A stretch of 64,000 nucleotides of DNA, from the NCBI RefSeq assembly GCF_000196495.1, contig NC_011313.1, positions 434,001 through 498,000 on the forward strand, given 5' to 3'. Positions 44,205 to 54,156 of the stretch are shown piece by piece (within the stretch, counting starts at the first letter, position 1; every line of letters begins with the position of its first letter). The notes beneath the pieces are model-generated. The model was not told where the DNA came from. It was given only the letters and a program-made list of their open reading frames with translations, and searched no databases. The stretch comes from Aliivibrio salmonicida LFI1238. Lineage in GTDB: Bacteria; Pseudomonadota; Gammaproteobacteria; Enterobacterales; Vibrionaceae. The position numbers were made by a program, and so were the translations under genes.

Positions 44205-45442
44205 CTTAACCGTTTTGGTAAGACAATTTGGTTTTTTCCCTGTTGTTTAGCTTGATACATATTGTTATCAGCGTTTTGAACTAAAGCTTCAATACTGCAT
44301 GAAGTTGAAAGGCAGGTGCTGATACCAATACTTACCGTAATTGAATGTTGAATGTCATTAAATATAAAATGCACTTCTTCACAGGCATATCTGATTTTTT
44401 CTGCAATATTATTTGCCTGCTCTACATTGAGTTGCGGGAAGAAAATAATAAACTCTTCACCTCCCCATCGGCCGATAACACCATTATCTTTGACGAACGT
44501 TGAACACAGCTCTGCAAATTGTTGGATAACACTGTCACCAGCACTGTGGCCAAATTGATCATTAATTAATTTAAAGTTATCGATATCAATTAATAAACAA
44601 GTCTGAGAGGGGCGTAAATGCTCTTCTTGTTCTTTTAATAAAAATTCAGTTATTGCTCTGCGATTTAATAATCCAGTTAAGTCATCGTGTTTGGCTTGAA
44701 ATTCAATTTTACGTTCTAAATGGTATTTTTCTGTAACGTCGATAATAGAGCTCTGAACGGCAAGTTCTCCATCCCAATCAATAACACTTTCAAATAACTG
44801 AAAAAATCGAGACTCACCATCAAGTCGTATGTTTTCAACAACTGAGTTTGTATTTTCAATGTCACCAGAAATCAATTGATAGTGTAAATTAGATGCATGT
44901 TCCTGATTATATTCAGGAATGATGAATTTAAAAGACTCCATCGCCATGACTTCGGCAACAGATTTAGCACCAATAATACGGACAAATGCGGGGTTAACCA
45001 TAAGCGGCTTGAAGTGGCGATGAACAACAATACCCTGTAAGGAATTCCATATTAAGTCTTTGTATTTTTGTTCTTGTTCTAAAATCTTATGATTGGTTTC
45101 ATCAATGGCTGACATATCAATAACCGTAATTTGTAGTGCAGGCTCTCCTTCCCACTCCACAATATGATCAACAGTTAGAACTGAGAAAATGCGACCATTA
45201 GTATCTTGGTTGACGTATGAACGAACCTTTGGTTGGTCTTTTTCGGACATGACATCGTTGTAAGACTGTTGCGCGAGTTCATGGAACTTAGGATCAATAA
45301 TTTCAAATAATGAACTGAGATTCATTACATCGTTAACCGATTCAAATCCAAATGTCTGTGCATATTTTTCATCAGCAAACAAAGGAATAAAATTACGATG
45401 TATAACAATGCCATAAGTTGAATCGATAACTATGGATTTCAT
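44201..45442 (-). CDS. PAS-PAS-GGDEF diguanylate cyclase
   Basis: A 413-residue cytoplasmic protein with no membrane segment. Two PAS-like repeats are similar to each other (GIVIHRNFIPLFADEKYAQTFG and GIVVHRHFKPLMVNPAFVRIIG), each followed by a PAC-like segment. GGDEF follows (DDLTGLLNRRAITEF, IDIDNFKLINDQFGHSAGD, GRWGGEEF). The GGEEF active site is intact and there is no RxxD inhibitory site. The PAS duplication suggests an internally duplicated sensor. It is transcribed alone. Confidence 0.88.
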   Translation of the reverse strand: MKSIVIDSTYGIVIHRNFIPLFADEKYAQTFGFESVNDVMNLSSLFEIIDPKFHELAQQSYNDVMSEKDQPKVRSYVNQDTNGRIFSVLTVDHIVEWEGEPALQITVIDMSAIDETNHKILEQEQKYKDLIWNSLQGIVVHRHFKPLMVNPAFVRIIGAKSVAEVMAMESFKFIIPEYNQEHASNLHYQLISGDIENTNSVVENIRLDGESRFFQLFESVIDWDGELAVQSSIIDVTEKYHLERKIEFQAKHDDLTGLLNRRAITEFLLKEQEEHLRPSQTCLLIDIDNFKLINDQFGHSAGDSVIQQFAELCSTFVKDNGVIGRWGGEEFIIFFPQLNVEQANNIAEKIRYACEEVHFIFNDIQHSITVSIGISTCLSTSCSIEALVQNADNNMYQAKQQGKNQIVLPKRLS

Positions 45443-45579
45443 TTATTATCTCGGTCATTAAATAATACTTTTATATTAGCGTTTTATGAGTGAAAAATAA
45501 ACGTATTATATGTGGTAAATAACAGGGGAGGAGGTCTATGTTACTTCCGTTTATGAACGTAGATTTGACAGATACAAAA

Positions 45580-45605
45580 AAGGCATCGTCTTTCGACAAT
45601 GCCTT
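45580..45605 (-). terminator. Terminator of the tRNA-Ser-tRNA-Asp transcript
   Basis: On the minus strand AAGGCATTGTC pairs with GACGATGCCTT (one wobble) across a GAAA tetraloop, followed by TTTT. It lies nine bases after tRNA-Asp. Confidence 0.9.
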
Positions 45606-45613
45606 GGTTGTAT

Positions 45614-45690
45614 TGGCGGAGCGGACGGGACTCGAACCCGCGACCCCCGGCGTGACAGGCCGGTATTCTAACCAACTGAACTACCGCTCC
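45614..45690 (-). tRNA. tRNA-Asp (GUC)
   Basis: The minus strand from 45690 reads GGAGCGGTAGTTCAGTTGG and ends CCGCTCCGCCA, with encoded CCA. The anticodon stem holds CCTGTCACG, so the anticodon is GTC. The 77-base cloverleaf is complete. Confidence 0.96.
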
Positions 45691-45729
45691 AATTTTTTAA
45701 AACCCAGACTCTATCTGAATTTTGAAAAT

Positions 45730-45820
45730 TGGTGGAGGGATAGGGATTTGAACCCTAGAACCGCTATTAACGGTTGCCGGTTTTCAAGACCGGTGCTTTC
45801 GACCACTCAGCCATCCCTCC
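45730..45820 (-). tRNA. tRNA-Ser (UGA)
   Basis: The minus strand from 45820 begins GGAGGGATGGCTGAGTGG and ends TATCCCTCCACCA. The anticodon loop CTTGAAA gives TGA. A long variable arm (CAACCGTTAATAGCGGTT) is typical of tRNA-Ser. It precedes tRNA-Asp on the same strand, 39 bases apart, and probably shares its promoter. Confidence 0.96.
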
Positions 45821-46173
45821 GTTGTTGAGCGCATAATACGGCGATGAGTAAATCTTGTAAAGTCTTAAATTAAAATAAAGAAGTGTTCGTGTTTTTTTTA
45901 GACATTTAGCACATTTATCCTTCATGGTATTTTTGTTCGTCATGAAAATAAACACTAAAAAAACATAAATGAAACATATTGCTACATTTGTTAGCTGTGC
46001 TTTTCTTATTGATAAATAACAATTAACGGTTCTAAATTTTTAATTTTTTTGGTGTTTTGTTAACGTTTTACTCTGATTGTTTGAACTTTGCATTTATCGT
46101 GTGACTTAATTGTTTGTCATACAGTTCCCTATGAAGAGAGTCTTCAAAGGGCATAATTAAATGGAAATTGAGA
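45821..46173. promoter_or_regulatory. Divergent tRNA / porin intergenic region
   Basis: About 350 bases of AT-rich DNA hold the promoters of the tRNA pair (leftward) and the porin (rightward). I see no clear OmpR, CRP or ToxR consensus. The long leader ahead of the porin is common for such genes. Confidence 0.45.
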
Positions 46174-47196
46174 ATGAATAAAAAATTATTGGCATTAGCT
46201 ATTATCGCTGCATCATCTAACGCAGTGGCTGTTGAACTTTATAATGAAGAAGGCACAACATTTGATATTGGTGGTCACGTATCTGTTGCTTTAGAAGGTT
46301 CTGATGAAGGCAATACTGATGTAACTTCTGTCTCTCCACGTATTAATTTTAATGCAACGCATGATCTTGGTAATGGTTTTGTTGCTGATGCAAAAGGTGA
46401 ATGGGCTCTTAATTATTTAGATGGTGGTGAAAATGCATTCACGACTCGTTTAGGTTACATCGGTTTGACGCATGAAGAATTTGGCCGAGCTGTTGCGGGT
46501 ACGCAATGGTCACCTTATTACAGTGTTGGTGGTGTTGCTGATTTACCAATTGCATTTGCCAACGAATTTCTTTATGAAGACCAAGGTAACTTAGGTACGG
46601 CTCGTGCAGATAAAATGTTGAGCTATGGAAAAGCGTTTGAATTGGGTGATGCAGGTAAATTAGCATTGGCTGCTGGTTGGCAGGGACGTAAAACAGATAC
46701 GCCTGACAATTCAATTGTTGAGAACGATTACGGTAACCGTGCTCAAATCGCATTGAATTATAATGTTGCTGGTTTCTCTGCAAACTATGCATACAACACA
46801 GGCGATGTAGATTACGGTTTGAAATCAGAAACATCTGAGTCTCATATATTGAGTGCCACTTATGGTCAATATGGTTCAGGCTTATATGTTGCTGGTGTAT
46901 ATGCAATGAATGAGAATATGAACAGTGATGCTAATGGTATCTTGATTGAAGATGGTTCAGCATACGAAGCTTTGGTTGCTTACGCTTTAGATAACAGTTT
47001 AAACCTTAGCTTAAATTATGAATCAGTCGTTGATAATGACGCAAGTAAAACAGTATATAGCACTACGGCTATTCAAGCGGAATACAACTTTACTGATAAA
47101 TTTGTAGGCTTTACTGGTTATCAATTAGATCTTGGTAATGATTATAATGAGACAGAAGACAACAAGTGGATGTTAGGTGCTCGTTACTACCTATAA
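46174..47196 (+). CDS. General outer-membrane porin (OmpU/OmpC-like)
   Basis: A 340-residue beta-barrel porin. The signal peptide is MNKKLLALAIIAASSNAVA and the mature chain starts VELYNEEG. It has the general-porin pattern (FDIGGHVSVAL, RLGYIGLTHEEFGRAVAGTQWSPYY, split here), with a long L3-like loop, and ends in an aromatic residue region (MLGARYYL). It lets small solutes through the outer membrane as a trimer. ATG 46174 is preferred over TTG 46168 because the signal peptide then starts as usual. A terminator follows. Confidence 0.92.
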   Translation: MNKKLLALAIIAASSNAVAVELYNEEGTTFDIGGHVSVALEGSDEGNTDVTSVSPRINFNATHDLGNGFVADAKGEWALNYLDGGENAFTTRLGYIGLTHEEFGRAVAGTQWSPYYSVGGVADLPIAFANEFLYEDQGNLGTARADKMLSYGKAFELGDAGKLALAAGWQGRKTDTPDNSIVENDYGNRAQIALNYNVAGFSANYAYNTGDVDYGLKSETSESHILSATYGQYGSGLYVAGVYAMNENMNSDANGILIEDGSAYEALVAYALDNSLNLSLNYESVVDNDASKTVYSTTAIQAEYNFTDKFVGFTGYQLDLGNDYNETEDNKWMLGARYYL

Positions 47197-47230
47197 TGGT
47201 TGTTAACACACTATTACTCTAGAATCTTAG

Positions 47231-47264
47231 ATCCAGCGTATTTCAAAGTACGTTGGATTTTTTT
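47231..47264 (+). terminator. Rho-independent terminator of the porin gene
   Basis: ATCCAGCGTA (47231-47240) pairs with TACGTTGGAT (47249-47258) with one wobble, followed by a T run. Confidence 0.9.
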
Positions 47265-47327
47265 ATTTTAACTATACTAAGATTAAGTGAGTGTTTTTAT
47301 TTGTGCAGTAGGTAAAGAGGATTAGAA

Positions 47328-50300
47328 ATGGTGGTGAGAAAAGGATGTTTCACACACAGAAAAATATCAATCAAACTGGCACTTGGGGGGTTGTTTGTAT
47401 TTGCTACTTTATTTACGGCATCAATAGCGATTGGGTTTCAGTATTATTTTAGTAAGCAACTCGCCACAGAGAATGCATTAACAACGTATTCATCAATGTC
47501 TACGATGGTAAATACGCACATCCGTTTTCTGGATACCGGGGCTTCAAACGTAGGTAAAATTCTAGCAAAGATTGGCAGCTCCCCTCATTATCAAAGAAGA
47601 GAAGAGGACATTAAAAAAATATTTACTGAAGTATTATCAAATAATCCTATCTTTTATAGTATTTATATTGCTTCTGATAACGATGATTTTTTTCAAGTGA
47701 TTAATTTGGATGCGTCATTAATTATTAGAGAAAAATTGAATGCGGATAAAAATGATCGATGGGTGCTCGTTCAGGCCAAAGGAGACGGATCTCAACGGAT
47801 TAAAACATTTTCTTATTACTCTGACGATTTTGTATTAAGAGACAAAACAACAGCAGCCACTACTTATTACCCTTCACAAAGACCTTGGTTTTTACAAGCT
47901 CAAGAAAATGTATCTTATAAAACTAACCCTTATTTCTTTCAATATCTTCAAATCACTGGGCAAACGTATTCAATTAAGGTGGAAAACACCGACAAAGTGA
48001 TTGGCATTGATATTGTTCTTTCATCGATGTCGGATGCTTTAGTGTCATCTTCTCTTGGTAGTGCTCTTGAGAGTAATCAAGAAGGGTTTATCTATAAAGA
48101 TTCGGGTGAAGTAATCGCTTCAAATTGGAATCATTCATTCAAAAAAGCAGACATTGAGTCGGTTCCTCTAAAGTTAACGGAAGAAGAGAAAGCATTAGTT
48201 CAAAAACGCGGTAAATTGAAAGTATCAAACCAAATGGATTGGCTTCCAATTGACTATGCTGTCGCAGGTAAACCTGAAGGTTATGCCATCGAGTTATTAG
48301 AAATTGTTTCTGAAATGACAGGGCTAAAATTCAAATTTATTAATGGTTTTTCTTGGAATGAATTAGTTGAAGAATATCAAAAGGGAGAAATAGACCTATT
48401 ACATTCGATATTAAAAATAGACAATAATTTAAAATTTGAACGTTACAGTGAACCTATGTACCAACTGCCGATTAGTATTGTGACTAAGCAAACGGACATA
48501 AAAATAGAAAGACTTGATCAGTTAAATGATAAAGCACTCGCGGTTGTTAAAGATTGGTCAGTGATCCCTAAATTAAAACAAGGTTACCCGCGAGTTGATA
48601 TCGTGATATTTGATACGATTAAAGAGGCGTTGAGCTCCGTCGTATCGGGTCGAACCGATGCTGTTATTGGTACGACGCTTACCTTGGGTGCCGCCAGTGA
48701 ACAATATGTATTCAGTGATTTAACTTTTCATCAGAATGTGAGTATTTTAGGTTGGAATGGCAGCTTGAAATTCTTTTTTACAATGAAGAAAGAAGATCAG
48801 GCGGTTATAAATTTAATTAATCGTGCTATCCAAAATATTTCTTTAGCTCAGCGTTCAATGTTAGAAGACAAATGGAATGGCAGTTACCATTTGACAGTGA
48901 AAGATCAAGAAAGAGATCTTCTGGTGCCTTACCCAGAATTAGTTACGTTAGCTAACAGTGAAGGGCTACAAGGCCAGTTGATACAAAAAGACCTCAATGG
49001 CGTGATGAAATATTTCTATGTCAGCGCCATTAATGAAAATGAATATTTTGGGGTCGTTATTCCTAATGAACTTATTTATTCAGAAGTGAACGAAAAACTT
49101 TATGCCTCAATTTTACTAACGATGATTGTGATGGTGCTATTTATTCCCTTTGCGTGGTTTTTAAGTGGACCAGTTGTTAAACCGATTCGATTATTGCAAA
49201 AAGAAACCATACAAATAAAAAATGGTAATTATGATCAGGTACTAAAAGTGGATAGCTATATAAAAGAAGTATGGGATTTATCCGTCTCAGTTGATGATAT
49301 GGTTAAAGAGCTTATCCAACATGAAAAAAATCAAGAAGAGTTCGTAGAGTCTTTTATTCAATTGATTGCCCAAGCGATAGATGATAAATCGCCATATACG
49401 GCAGGGCATTGTAATCGAGTGCCAATATTAGGAATGATGTTAGCAAAAGCGGCTGAAACGTCAAAACGAGGCATCTTAAAAGACTTTGTATTTCTCAATG
49501 AGGATGAACGTAGAGAGTTCAGAATTGCGGCTTGGCTTCATGATTGTGGGAAGATAACCACACCAGAACATATTATTGATAAAGGAACAAAACTAGAAGC
49601 CAATTATAATCGAATTCATGAAATTCGCATGAGATTTGAAGTGTTATGGCGTGATGCTGAAATTGAATATTATAAGGCGGTTCAAGAAACGCCAAATAAT
49701 GAATTAGAACTAAGAAAACAAAAAGAGTTAACACAGAAAGAATTAAGAAAAGAATTTGAATTTGTTGCCACTTGTAATGTTGGTCAAGAATTCATGAGTG
49801 AAGAGGCTCAAGATAAGATCCATCTAATTTCGAAAAAAGAATGGTTACGTTTTTTTGATGACACCCTAGGCTTATCACCAGCCGAAGAGCTAGCAATAGA
49901 TAAAAGCACGGTAACACTGCCTATAAAAGAGCAATTACTTAGTGATAAACCATATCATCAAATTACCCGTATCCGTTCGTTTGAAATAAACCCAGAATTT
50001 GGAATAAAAATGGAGGTCCCTGAATTACAGTATAATTTGGGGGAAATATATAATTTATGCATTGAGCGTGGAACGTTAACGCCAGAAGATCGCTTTAAAA
50101 TTAATGAACATATGATAAGTACAATCAAGATGCTAGAGAGCTTACCATTCCCACCTAAACTAGCTCGAGTTCCAAGATATGCTTCAACTCATCATGAAAC
50201 CCTAAAAGGAACGGGTTACCCAAGAAAATTAAGTGCTAAAGACGTGTCTGTTCCAGAGCGAATATTAGTATTAGCTGATATTTTTGAAGCCCTTACCGCA

Positions 50301-50492
50301 TCTGATAGGCCTTATAAAAAAGCAAAACCAGTGAGTGTCGCTATTGAGATCATGCATCAGATGGTTGTCGATGAATATATTGATGAAGATGTATTTAAGC
50401 TCTTTATTGAAAGTGGTCTTTATATTGAGTATGCGAAAACATACCTACCAGAAGCGCAGTTAGATACTGTCGATATTACTAAGTATCTATAG
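47328..50492 (+). CDS. dCache-(SBP_bac_3)-HAMP-HD-GYP cyclic-di-GMP phosphodiesterase
   Basis: A 1054-residue membrane protein. After a membrane segment (19-40) a dCache-like sensor begins (YYPSQRPWFLQAQEN, IGIDIVLSSM). Residues about 280-520 are a family-3 solute-binding domain (LVQKRGKLKVSNQMDWLPI, PEGYAIELLEIVSEMTG). The dCache proximal half resumes after it (YFYVSAINENEYFGVVIP). A second membrane segment and HAMP follow, then HD-GYP: GHCNRV, WLHDCGKI near 737, and STHHETLKGTGYPRKL near 954. About 130 residues separate HDCGKI from the helix before HHE, longer than usual. HD-GYP enzymes hydrolyse cyclic-di-GMP. The binding domain suggests amino-acid control. Confidence 0.87.
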   Translation: MVVRKGCFTHRKISIKLALGGLFVFATLFTASIAIGFQYYFSKQLATENALTTYSSMSTMVNTHIRFLDTGASNVGKILAKIGSSPHYQRREEDIKKIFTEVLSNNPIFYSIYIASDNDDFFQVINLDASLIIREKLNADKNDRWVLVQAKGDGSQRIKTFSYYSDDFVLRDKTTAATTYYPSQRPWFLQAQENVSYKTNPYFFQYLQITGQTYSIKVENTDKVIGIDIVLSSMSDALVSSSLGSALESNQEGFIYKDSGEVIASNWNHSFKKADIESVPLKLTEEEKALVQKRGKLKVSNQMDWLPIDYAVAGKPEGYAIELLEIVSEMTGLKFKFINGFSWNELVEEYQKGEIDLLHSILKIDNNLKFERYSEPMYQLPISIVTKQTDIKIERLDQLNDKALAVVKDWSVIPKLKQGYPRVDIVIFDTIKEALSSVVSGRTDAVIGTTLTLGAASEQYVFSDLTFHQNVSILGWNGSLKFFFTMKKEDQAVINLINRAIQNISLAQRSMLEDKWNGSYHLTVKDQERDLLVPYPELVTLANSEGLQGQLIQKDLNGVMKYFYVSAINENEYFGVVIPNELIYSEVNEKLYASILLTMIVMVLFIPFAWFLSGPVVKPIRLLQKETIQIKNGNYDQVLKVDSYIKEVWDLSVSVDDMVKELIQHEKNQEEFVESFIQLIAQAIDDKSPYTAGHCNRVPILGMMLAKAAETSKRGILKDFVFLNEDERREFRIAAWLHDCGKITTPEHIIDKGTKLEANYNRIHEIRMRFEVLWRDAEIEYYKAVQETPNNELELRKQKELTQKELRKEFEFVATCNVGQEFMSEEAQDKIHLISKKEWLRFFDDTLGLSPAEELAIDKSTVTLPIKEQLLSDKPYHQITRIRSFEINPEFGIKMEVPELQYNLGEIYNLCIERGTLTPEDRFKINEHMISTIKMLESLPFPPKLARVPRYASTHHETLKGTGYPRKLSAKDVSVPERILVLADIFEALTASDRPYKKAKPVSVAIEIMHQMVVDEYIDEDVFKLFIESGLYIEYAKTYLPEAQLDTVDITKYL

Positions 50493-50568
50493 CTAATGAT
50501 TTAATTAGTATGATTGATATTAGTTTTGTTACAATCAGCCCAAATTATTGTCTATGTAAAGGTTCATC

Positions 50569-51825
50569 ATGTCATTTGCTTCATTAGGGTTAACTACCGA
50601 GCTCGTTAACATTGTTTCAGAATTGGGTTTTACAGAGGCAACTCCTGTACAACAGCAAGCTATCCCACTCGTATTAAAAGGACATGATGTACTTGCAGGG
50701 GCACAAACGGGTACAGGTAAAACGGCGGCCTTTGGTTTACCATTAATTCAACGGTTGATTGAAAGCCCAAGTCCACGAATTGCTAATTCTAAAGTTATTC
50801 GTACGTTAATCTTGACGCCAACAAGAGAGTTGGCTCAACAAGTGTTCGATAGTTTGGTGACGTATACTAAAAATACCGATCTTAAGTGTGTTGTAGCGTA
50901 TGGCGGCACAAGTGTCAAAATACAAACAGAAAACCTTATTGGTGGTGCAGACATCTTAGTTGCTACACCAGGGCGATTACTTGATCACTTACACTTAAAC
51001 AATATAACGTTAAATCAAGCTGAATACCTTGTTTTAGATGAAGCAGATAGAATGCTTGATATGGGCTTTATGCCTGACATTCAACGTATTTTACGAAAAA
51101 TGGCAAGCAAGCATCAGACGTTATTTTTCTCTGCTACGTTTGGCGATAAGATTAAAGAGATTGCTTACCGTATTCTTGATAATCCAAAAGTGGTTCAAGT
51201 GACCCCTTCAAATAGCACTGCAGATACTGTTGAGCAAATGGTTTATCCTGTCGATAAGCATCGTAAAAGCGAATTGCTTGCGTATTTGATTGGCTCTCGT
51301 AACTGGAAGCAAGTTTTAGTCTTTACAAAAACCAAGCAAGGTTCTGATGATTTAGTAAAAGAGCTTAAGTTGGATGGCATTAAAGCGGCTTCTATTAATG
51401 GTGATAAAAGCCAAGGCGCTCGTATTCGAGCATTAGAAGAGTTTAAAACGGGTAAAATTCGTGCATTAATTGCGACTGACGTTGCTGCTCGAGGCTTGGA
51501 TATTGAACAACTTGAATGCGTAATTAACTACGAATTACCATTTAAAGCAGAAGATTATGTTCATCGAATTGGTCGTACAGGCAGAGCTGGGCATACTGGT
51601 AAAGCCGTTTCATTAATGAGTGCAGATGAAGATTACTTATTAAAAGCGATTGAAACATTATTAGATACGCGTTTACCTCAAGAATGGTTAAAGGGTTACG
51701 AACCAGATCCTAATGCACCGAAAAAAGAGAATCAACCGAGACAAAGTCGTGGTCGTTCTTCAGATAAAAGAAAAATGAAAGCAAAAACAAACGTTCATGC
51801 TAATCGCGGTAAATTCAAGAAATAA
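50569..51825 (+). CDS. rhlE: DEAD-box RNA helicase RhlE
   Basis: A 418-residue helicase with the full motif set: Q motif (GFTEATPVQQQAIP), AQTGTGKT (motif I), PTRELAQQ (Ia), VLDEADRMLDMGF (II), SAT (III), ATDVAARGLD (V) and HRIGRTGR (VI). It has a short basic tail (RGRSSDKRKMKAKTNVHANRG, split by context). RhlE-type proteins remodel rRNA and mRNA duplexes. AAGG precedes the ATG. A terminator follows at 51847-51889. It differs from the DeaD gene at the window's right end. Confidence 0.92.
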   Translation: MSFASLGLTTELVNIVSELGFTEATPVQQQAIPLVLKGHDVLAGAQTGTGKTAAFGLPLIQRLIESPSPRIANSKVIRTLILTPTRELAQQVFDSLVTYTKNTDLKCVVAYGGTSVKIQTENLIGGADILVATPGRLLDHLHLNNITLNQAEYLVLDEADRMLDMGFMPDIQRILRKMASKHQTLFFSATFGDKIKEIAYRILDNPKVVQVTPSNSTADTVEQMVYPVDKHRKSELLAYLIGSRNWKQVLVFTKTKQGSDDLVKELKLDGIKAASINGDKSQGARIRALEEFKTGKIRALIATDVAARGLDIEQLECVINYELPFKAEDYVHRIGRTGRAGHTGKAVSLMSADEDYLLKAIETLLDTRLPQEWLKGYEPDPNAPKKENQPRQSRGRSSDKRKMKAKTNVHANRGKFKK

Positions 51826-51846
51826 GAAAACATAATATATAAATCA

Positions 51847-51889
51847 AATACCCAATATTCATGAATGAAATGATATTGGGTATTTTTTT
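51847..51889 (+). terminator. Rho-independent terminator of rhlE
   Basis: AATACCCAATAT (51847-51858) pairs with ATATTGGGTATT (51873-51884) and a T run follows. The next 245 bases, up to the gene at 52136, are AT-rich and hold only its promoter region; I see nothing else there. Confidence 0.92.
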
Positions 51890-52135
51890 GTTTGTAATGT
51901 GGTTGTTTTATATTTGAATATTATATGTGGTTTATTTTTATCTTATTTGTTTTACTTGATCTTTAATAGTGTGATTATGTTCAAATATAAGTCATTAATT
52001 CTTAAGTATGAAGCACATTAATTTTGTATGTAAAACAGTGTAAAATTGTATTGATTGAGAAAAAACTGAGCGTATGATTTCTCGAAAACTGAAACCATTT
52101 GTGGACCATTTTTCTTCAGTTTTGTTGGAGTCGTT

Positions 52136-53017
52136 ATGCTGCAAAGAGTTGCAAAAGCACTTTGCTTATCATCTTTATTTATATCCTCTCATTTATTTGC
52201 TGAGTCTTTTACTTTACCTATTTGGAAAGAGGAGGCGGAAGCTCGTGGGTACACTTTACCTGAAGCTTTTGGGCTGAACGTTAGTTACATGAAACAAACT
52301 CAAGACATCTCAGTAGATAGTGTTGGTTTTGAGGGGACTATTCCGGCTCTTTTTCCGTGGAAGCCGCCACATGCGCTAAGTAATTTGGTTGATATAGAAG
52401 CCGTAGGAAATGGCAAGCAGGAGAGTGAAGTATTAACATTACGTGGTGATGTTTGGCTTTTCCCTTTTCTTAATTTATACGCGATTGTTGGACAACTTAA
52501 AGGTTATTCTGAGACGACGATTCATGTAAAAGTGCTAGGGTCTGAGAAATTATCAGGAAATATGCCATTTCGTCTGGATTTGAACGGCACGCTTTATGGT
52601 GCTGGTTTTGTTCTTGCTGGTGGATATAAAGATATTTTTACGTTAGTTGATGCGAGTTATACAGAAACCGCACTAAACGTTATTGATGGCTCTATCACTT
52701 CTGTCGTTATTTCTCCTCGTATCGGATATGACTTTACTCGCATGGGGACGCCATTGCGTTTTTGGGTTGGTGCGATGTATCAAGAGGTTGAACAATCATT
52801 ATCAGGTAACTTAACTGACATTGGATTAACGGGCAGTTTGGGTAATCTTGTGGGTAAAGTCGATAATGGCCGCTTTAATGTTGAGTAACATTTAGTGACC
52901 CCATGGAATACGTTATTAGGTATGCAATATAAATTGGACGATGGATTATACCTATTAGGTGAAGCCGGTTTAGGCAAACGAAAAAGCCTTTTCTTAACTG
53001 TTGATATGCGATTTTAA
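52136..53017 (+). pseudogene. Outer-membrane beta-barrel protein with an in-frame stop
   Basis: A signal peptide (ALCLSSLFISSHLFAES) is followed by beta-rich sequence with alternating hydrophobic residues. TAA at 52886-52888 ends the 250-residue frame, but the same frame continues without a break (HLVTPWNTLLGMQYKL, YLLGEAGLGKRKSLFLTVDMRF split as LYLLGEAGLG and LTVDMRF) to TAA at 53015. The lost 42 codons end in Phe, the usual beta-barrel insertion signal for the BAM machine, so the truncated product probably cannot assemble. CAA to TAA is the simplest change. It is the first of three closely spaced genes. I do not know the family. Confidence 0.7.
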
Positions 53018-53020
53018 ATC

Positions 53021-54145
53021 ATGAGATTGATAGGATTCCTCACTGTCGTTATTTTTAGCGCATGTACTTTTTCGATCTCAGCAAAACAAAAACCTGAAGG
53101 TTGGGTCGATACTTTTCTTGAAGAATTAGGATCATCTGAGACCATCGATGTCAGTAAAGGGATTGATTGGGCTGTATTACCCGGTCCTTTTGCAAATCCT
53201 GAGCAAGGCTTTGGTATCGGTATCGCAGCGGTTGGTCTTTATTCTCCGACAGCACCTACAGAAGGGACGCCATTATCAACCATTAATATTACCGGCTATG
53301 GGTCTAGCTCTGGCTCTTATGGTGTTGGTGTGAATAATCGTACGTATTTTGATAATGATGATTTGCGATTACTTGTGGAAGCGAAAGCAAGCCATACCCC
53401 TGAGTACTACTGGGGTGTTGGTCGAACTGCCGCAGAAACAGACAGTAATAAAACGTTAGTAGAAGCTCAGATTTTAGGGTTTTCACCGAAAGTAGCGTAT
53501 CAATTTTTACCGAATACTTATGTATTAATTGGCCTTGATATGGACAGTCATCGTAAACAATCGGCTGATACAGACTTATTGCCAAGTGATGATCTTGCTG
53601 ATCGTTTTTTAAGCGCCTCAACACTCAGTCTTGAATATGACAGCCGAGATTTTGAACTAAATGCTCAAAAAGGCATGCTATTTAGTGTCAATTGGAATGC
53701 GTATCGAGAAGAGTTTGGATCTGATTTTAATTTCGATAAAATAACGATTAACTATCGGCAATATTATGCGTTATCAGATGCGACTATTATTGCTTGGGAA
53801 GTTTTTGGTGAAGATGTTGAAGGGGATGCACCTTGGTTTGCGCTTTCTAGCTTAGGCAGCGATAAGCGTATGCGTGGTTATTATTCTGGTCAATATCGCG
53901 ACAATACGCAATTGTCTGGACAGATCGAGTTTCGTCATCAATTGACACAAAGACACGGAATGGTTGCGTGGATCGGTGGTGGTAATGTTGGTGATTCTTT
54001 TAATGCGTTGTTTGATTCTAAATGGTTACCTACTTATGGGGTAGGGTATCGATTTGCGTTTAAACCTCGAGTTAATGTCCGATTGGATTATGGTCTAGGG
54101 AAAAACAGCCAAGCCATTTATTTTCAAATTAATGAAGCATTTTAG
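53021..54145 (+). CDS. BamA/Omp85-like outer-membrane beta-barrel protein
   Basis: A 374-residue exported protein with a signal peptide (FLTVVIFSACTFSISAKQ). Its C-terminal two thirds resemble the 16-stranded surface-antigen (D15) barrel: FELNAQKGMLFSVNWNAYRE, SLGSDKRMRGYYSGQYRDNTQLSGQIEFRHQ (split: GSDKRMRGYYSGQYRD), and RLDYGLGKNSQAIYFQINEAF near the end, a Phe terminus. No POTRA domain is visible, so it is a short form. It begins four bases after the end of the preceding frame, with no clear binding site, so it may depend on upstream translation. Confidence 0.78.
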   Translation: MRLIGFLTVVIFSACTFSISAKQKPEGWVDTFLEELGSSETIDVSKGIDWAVLPGPFANPEQGFGIGIAAVGLYSPTAPTEGTPLSTINITGYGSSSGSYGVGVNNRTYFDNDDLRLLVEAKASHTPEYYWGVGRTAAETDSNKTLVEAQILGFSPKVAYQFLPNTYVLIGLDMDSHRKQSADTDLLPSDDLADRFLSASTLSLEYDSRDFELNAQKGMLFSVNWNAYREEFGSDFNFDKITINYRQYYALSDATIIAWEVFGEDVEGDAPWFALSSLGSDKRMRGYYSGQYRDNTQLSGQIEFRHQLTQRHGMVAWIGGGNVGDSFNALFDSKWLPTYGVGYRFAFKPRVNVRLDYGLGKNSQAIYFQINEAF

Positions 54146-54156
54146 AGAGTAATCCT

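Noticed and set aside
45538..45828. Plus-strand open frame of 96 codons
   Set aside because: It runs antisense through tRNA-Asp and tRNA-Ser; the apparent peptide is an artefact of tRNA sequence.
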